A DNA stretch of 64,000 bases, from positions 61,099-125,098 of the forward strand of contig CAJNOL010000352.1 of NCBI GenBank assembly GCA_905250125.1. The letters run 5' to 3'. The translations under genes were made by a program, and so were the position numbers. Below, piece after piece: positions 61,201-64,000 of the stretch; the stretch's first letter is position 1; each line of letters starts with the position of its first letter. This DNA comes from Rotaria sordida. Its lineage: Eukaryota > Rotifera > Eurotatoria > Philodinida > Philodinidae. Under the pieces are notes generated by a model. The model was given only the letters and a program-made list of their open reading frames with translations, was not told the DNA's origin and did no database searches.

Positions 61201-62421
61201 AAAAAAATGGCGAAACAAAGATCTAGGGGCTGAGTTTTTCAGCCCATCTAAAGTAGCTTAACATAAATTTGATATATAAAAACTAGCTAAAAGAAAGTTC
61301 AGAGATATATATGCAGATTTATTTTGTGAAATCATGTTGCTAACAAATGAAATTGTTCATATATGGAATTCTAATGGAAATCATTTCATTCTCGTGTGCA
61401 CTCATTGACTCAAATAATGAGTTGAAGTTTTTTTTTTTTTTATCTCGATATTTATTTTTAATAAAAATCAATAAAGTTTCTTTTCTTGATAAAAACTAGC
61501 AAGTTTTCGAAATATTTCTTTCAATTTATGAATTATTATATTAATAAAATATGTTAATCGAAAACAGATTCTATTGAATCAGAAAAGTTATTTTTTGTTG
61601 TTGTAAAACTTCAATATAATTAATAAAAGCTCGTAAAATGAATTTAATAATCAAAATAAACCGATGTACCATGTAAATATATCTATGCCAGGATATCTCA
61701 TGATAGTAGAATTCTTCATACTGTCTATTATAATTTATGAAAAAGAAAAGATTCAATTTTATAACTACAGATTTCAAATAGATTAACAGTTGTAGTTTAT
61801 AATAAGATACCATTCAAGATTTTCAATTCGTTCAATTTTATTTCCATATAATTTTAATTCACGTAAATTCTAAAAGAATAATAAAAGAAAAATATATATA
61901 TAGATCTTTTACAATGATTCATATGTAATTATTTTACCAATAGATTTTTTAAATTTTCAATACGTGTTAAATTATTACATGAAAGATCTAACATTTGTAA
62001 TTTACTAAACTAATAAAATAAAAAAAAATACAATGTATTTTAAATTTTTACATAGAATTTATTTAATTACTTGAGATAAATTTGGTATTGTAACAAGTCC
62101 TCGTGCATGTAAACAAAGTTCATTGACCATTGCCGGATGAAGATTTTTAATGTCATCAAGCTATATAAACAATATTTCTCTAGAAAAAAAAAGAATGAAA
62201 AAGAAAACAGAGAAATTTACAAGTATTTCATTATTTAATTGTGAATTTTTGTTTGTTACAAGTGGTTGAAGACGTTCTTGTTTAGATTTTAATGATGTTG
62301 TACCAGTAAAACTACATGTTTTTGAACGAGATAATGTTGAAAGTTGTTTTGTTGATCCACAAGATTGTGTTTGTGTTGTTGGTGAAATACCTGATGAACA
62401 TCGTTTATTATTAGATGACAT
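58246..62421 (-). CDS. SDS22-type leucine-rich-repeat protein, 475 aa
   Basis: Ten exons join in frame: 62421-62221, 62160-62071, 62009-61938, 61869-61811, 60790-60544, 60463-60122, 58859-58734, 58653-58620, 58558-58477 and 58420-58246. The first exon is Ser/Thr-rich and disordered (MSSNNKRCSSG...). LRRs run from about residue 70 to 390: LQMLDLSCNNLTRIENL, LRELKLYGNKIERIENL, LQILQLQYNEI, LQSLRIDSNKL, LKTLDISDCSI, LIDLDLSNNELINITSL, LRILRLANNHI, LNELDLNNNQI, LQYLDISNNRI and LFILNISGNSF. They close with a cap (LEYCPSLEIIDD). The tail is helical and charged (EQLMNIDKELKEIDQSLEKS), likely coiled coil. The repeat type is that of SDS22/dynein-associated LRR proteins, intracellular scaffolds; no ortholog is named. 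Its ATG lies 103 bp from the DNAAF6-like stop. Confidence 0.85.
58860..60121 (-). other. Long LRR-gene intron with GTCTGT repeats
   Basis: Within this 1.26-kb intron, at about 59075-59235 (+ strand), the words GTCTGTCA, GTCTGTAAC, ATCTGTGATCAAC, GTCTGTGAT, GTCTGTTGATCAC and GTCTGTCATGG recur about every 20-30 bp, a degenerate short tandem array. The rest is AT-rich. Confidence 0.5.
60791..61810 (-). other. Long LRR-gene intron
   Basis: A 1.0-kb intron (GTATCT...TTTGTTTAG on the - strand). Contains a short inverted word (AAACTCTAATAGAGTTTG near 61158) and poly-T runs. The open frame at 61571-61813 continues from the preceding exon and is not coding. Confidence 0.4.
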
Positions 62422-62524
62422 TGAAATGTTATCTGAAAACAAAACATGATTCCGTATAATTTTCTTCTTCTTTTTTTTATTTTGAATACACGAAACAAAA
62501 ACGAAAAAACATTTTATTCTGAAT

Positions 62525-62795
62525 TTAAAAATTGAAATCATCATATTCTCGAACAAGTTTCAGTGTTACTTGAAGTAAACATTTATCTTTATCCCATTTT
62601 GCTTGAGAATTATCAGGATCAACAGGATGAGGTAATGATAATGCTAGACGACTAAAGAAAACATAATAATACAAATAACAATAAGAAAAAAGCATATGAA
62701 AGCTTTTACTATTTCGGACAGCGACAATCAAGAAATGACTTTTTTATATCCAAAATAATATCACTTAATTTTGTATTTGGTAATTGAATATTAAC
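62525..62795 (-). CDS. dnaaf6: PIH1D3/DNAAF6-like protein, last two exons
   Basis: Exons 62795-62710 and 62651-62525 (TAA) join through a split TA|T codon. They read VNIQLPNTKLSDIILDIKKS, then FLDCRCPKYRLALSLPHPVD, then PDNSQAKWDKDKCLLQVTLK, and end LVREYDDFNF. This matches the C-terminal CS-like domain of PIH1D3 (now DNAAF6): the hydrophobic start, the FLD-R-P-Y-L-L-LPHPVD core, and the REYD-INF-like end. DNAAF6 works with HSP90/R2TP-type co-chaperones in the cytoplasm to preassemble axonemal dynein arms. The N-terminal PIH exons are not visible in 62796-64000 and probably lie beyond the window after a long intron. The exon 62795 start follows TATTTTAG. Family (PIH1D) is firm; the exact paralog is slightly less so. 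Confidence 0.8.
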
Positions 62796-63340
62796 CTAAA
62801 ATATATTTTAAAATATAATATCATATAAAAAGAAATCTATAGTGAAATTCAGTGTTCATTGTAAATATAAATATTAACAGTATAAAAGCAATTATACGTG
62901 TACATGAATGAATTGTAACTCTAAGGTACGATTAAGATTTTAGTTATATTTGTCTAATAAATTTTCTTCTCGTTGATCTATTCCCACAATTTTTTATATA
63001 TGTTACTACTCAAATTCCAGCTCTCCAGCTTGTATTAGTGTGAACTTCTGAGCCTTACACTGTACAAAAACTCGTATGTTATAGAGAGATTTACTAAGAA
63101 GAGGAAATTTTCTTAGCATTAAAAAGAAAATACATTTAACGAATAGTTCAATCTGTACAGCCTAAGATATACTATCAAATTGTGTATCTTTTATATTTCT
63201 CTCTCTTCCCATGCCTATTCATTCCAAACACTTAATTACAGACACTTGTTCATTTTCTTTCATTTTTTCCTTGTCGCTTGAAGTTAAAGAAATAGAAAGG
63301 TATCTAGAAAATGAACACTTCTGCCATTCATTTACCATGC
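62796..63340. other. Probable DNAAF6 intron
   Basis: AT-rich; no exon of the PIH domain recognised on the - strand. Small frames here are unsupported. Confidence 0.35.
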
Positions 63341-63575
63341 GGTATGGAGTGCTGTCTAGTGAGATATTCAATAATCCGATTTCTTCCCTACAACAAAACC
63401 TAACTGTAACTCTGGACAGAAGACCAATTTGACATAGTGTTTTTAAGCTTCTCATACATACTAACTAACCACAAGACCAGCTGTATGTCACAACGTAGTT
63501 AGCATACTATCAGATAGGTGATCGGAGACAAACTTCTATGAAAGACTTGTCCAAAACCATTCGCGACCATGCAAA
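63341..63575 (+). repeat. Dispersed repeat, copy 2
   Basis: Same-orientation, diverged copy of 20926-21180 (see that entry). Here it lies within the probable first-seen intron of the DNAAF6-like gene. The overlapping frames at 63211-63455 on both strands fall in the repeat and are not genes. Confidence 0.7.
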
Positions 63576-64000
63576 GGTACTCAAAGGAAAGACTGTTGAG
63601 CGGAAAACAATTTGTTTAAAAAAATTTTCCTAAACGATTTTCCTTTTCTTTGAAAAAAACGCTCTTTCTAAAAAATGTGAGTTTCATTCTGTATGCTACT
63701 CTTATACTGAAGTAAGGCGTATCTCGGTTAATGTGCAGAAATGTGTGCATTTTTTTTGCATCATTGAACATGGAGAGAACAAATTTTATGAAAAGTGTAT
63801 TTTTTCTGCTATGATATGTCTCTGAAAGCACGAATCAATATTCATTCTTACATATTAATAATTTATTACCGTATGTCGAAATAAATCTCGACTTATGTGA
63901 GATTGTTCTGTTCGTAAACGAAATTCCCTTTGCAAGATTTATGCTTCACATGAGTTTTCCATTCTAATATATCTACAGATAAACAAATACCTATATTACT
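63576..64000. other. Window end, probable intron
   Basis: AT-rich; no recognisable exon. Presumably intron of the DNAAF6-like gene continuing past the window. Confidence 0.3.

Noticed and set aside
11..64000. tRNA, rRNA, CRISPR or bacterial-type operons
   Set aside because: No stretch showed a convincing tRNA cloverleaf, rRNA conserved core or regularly spaced CRISPR repeats, and all recognised genes are eukaryotic with introns or animal domain architectures.

Overview
The window is a strongly AT-rich animal nuclear sequence with GT-AG introns, most of them about 50-100 bp and a few of 0.6-1.5 kb, wide gene-poor spacers and many decayed DNA transposons. Protein families point to a bdelloid rotifer: a B-box-like protein, a divergent rhodopsin-type receptor ending in a short split exon, and an NCS-type calcium sensor. 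That assignment is an inference from sequence style, not a database result. I see no plasmid, phage, CRISPR or bacterial-type locus.

Layout, left to right. 1-400: 3' end of a glycine-rich protein gene (+). 1310-4480: TMEM181-like membrane protein (+, eight exons, N-terminal part missing). 5517-6971: unrecognised His/Gln-rich protein (-). 8517-8903: Ly6/uPAR-type GPI-anchored protein (-). 9348-10049: internally deleted piggyBac element with TTAA target sites and a transposase C-terminal remnant. 14208-17121: two-exon Ptf1a bHLH factor (-). 21408-22538: B-box-type protein (-). 26966-29723: MFSD12-like transporter (-, seven exons), with a mariner-like insertion in intron 3. 32934-34078: EF-hand neuronal-calcium-sensor protein (-, seven exons including a 24-nt microexon). 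37780-38759: divergent class A GPCR (+), with a decayed copy of its last exon 2 kb downstream. 43919-45657: pepsin-like aspartic protease with a hydrophobic C-terminal tail (+, eight exons). 47830-49047: intronless neuropeptide-receptor-like GPCR (-). 58246-62421: ten-exon leucine-rich-repeat protein (-). 62525-62795: last two exons of a PIH1D3/DNAAF6-like dynein-arm assembly factor (-), only 103 bp upstream of the LRR gene.

Between the genes lie repeats with no intact transposase. There are six long fold-back (inverted-repeat) elements, near 12.0-12.8, 24.7-25.2, 32.1-32.6, 36.0-36.4, 52.3-53.1 and 55.4-56.0 kb. There is a pogo/Tigger-like element at 42.1-42.8 kb, a head-to-head array of about 200-bp modules at 36.5-37.4 kb, a 345-bp-period duplication at 56.9-57.5 kb, and direct or dispersed repeat pairs at 34.4/35.5 kb and 20.9/63.3 kb.

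No metabolic pathway links these genes. Two points look most worth following. First, several start codons sit 3-20 nt behind an intron-like AG, with no visible upstream coding exon, as expected if spliced-leader trans-splicing is used. Second, DNAAF6 and the LRR gene are packed tightly in the same direction, possibly as a co-transcribed pair. Exon boundaries were found by hand from frame continuity and family conservation and have not been checked against transcripts.
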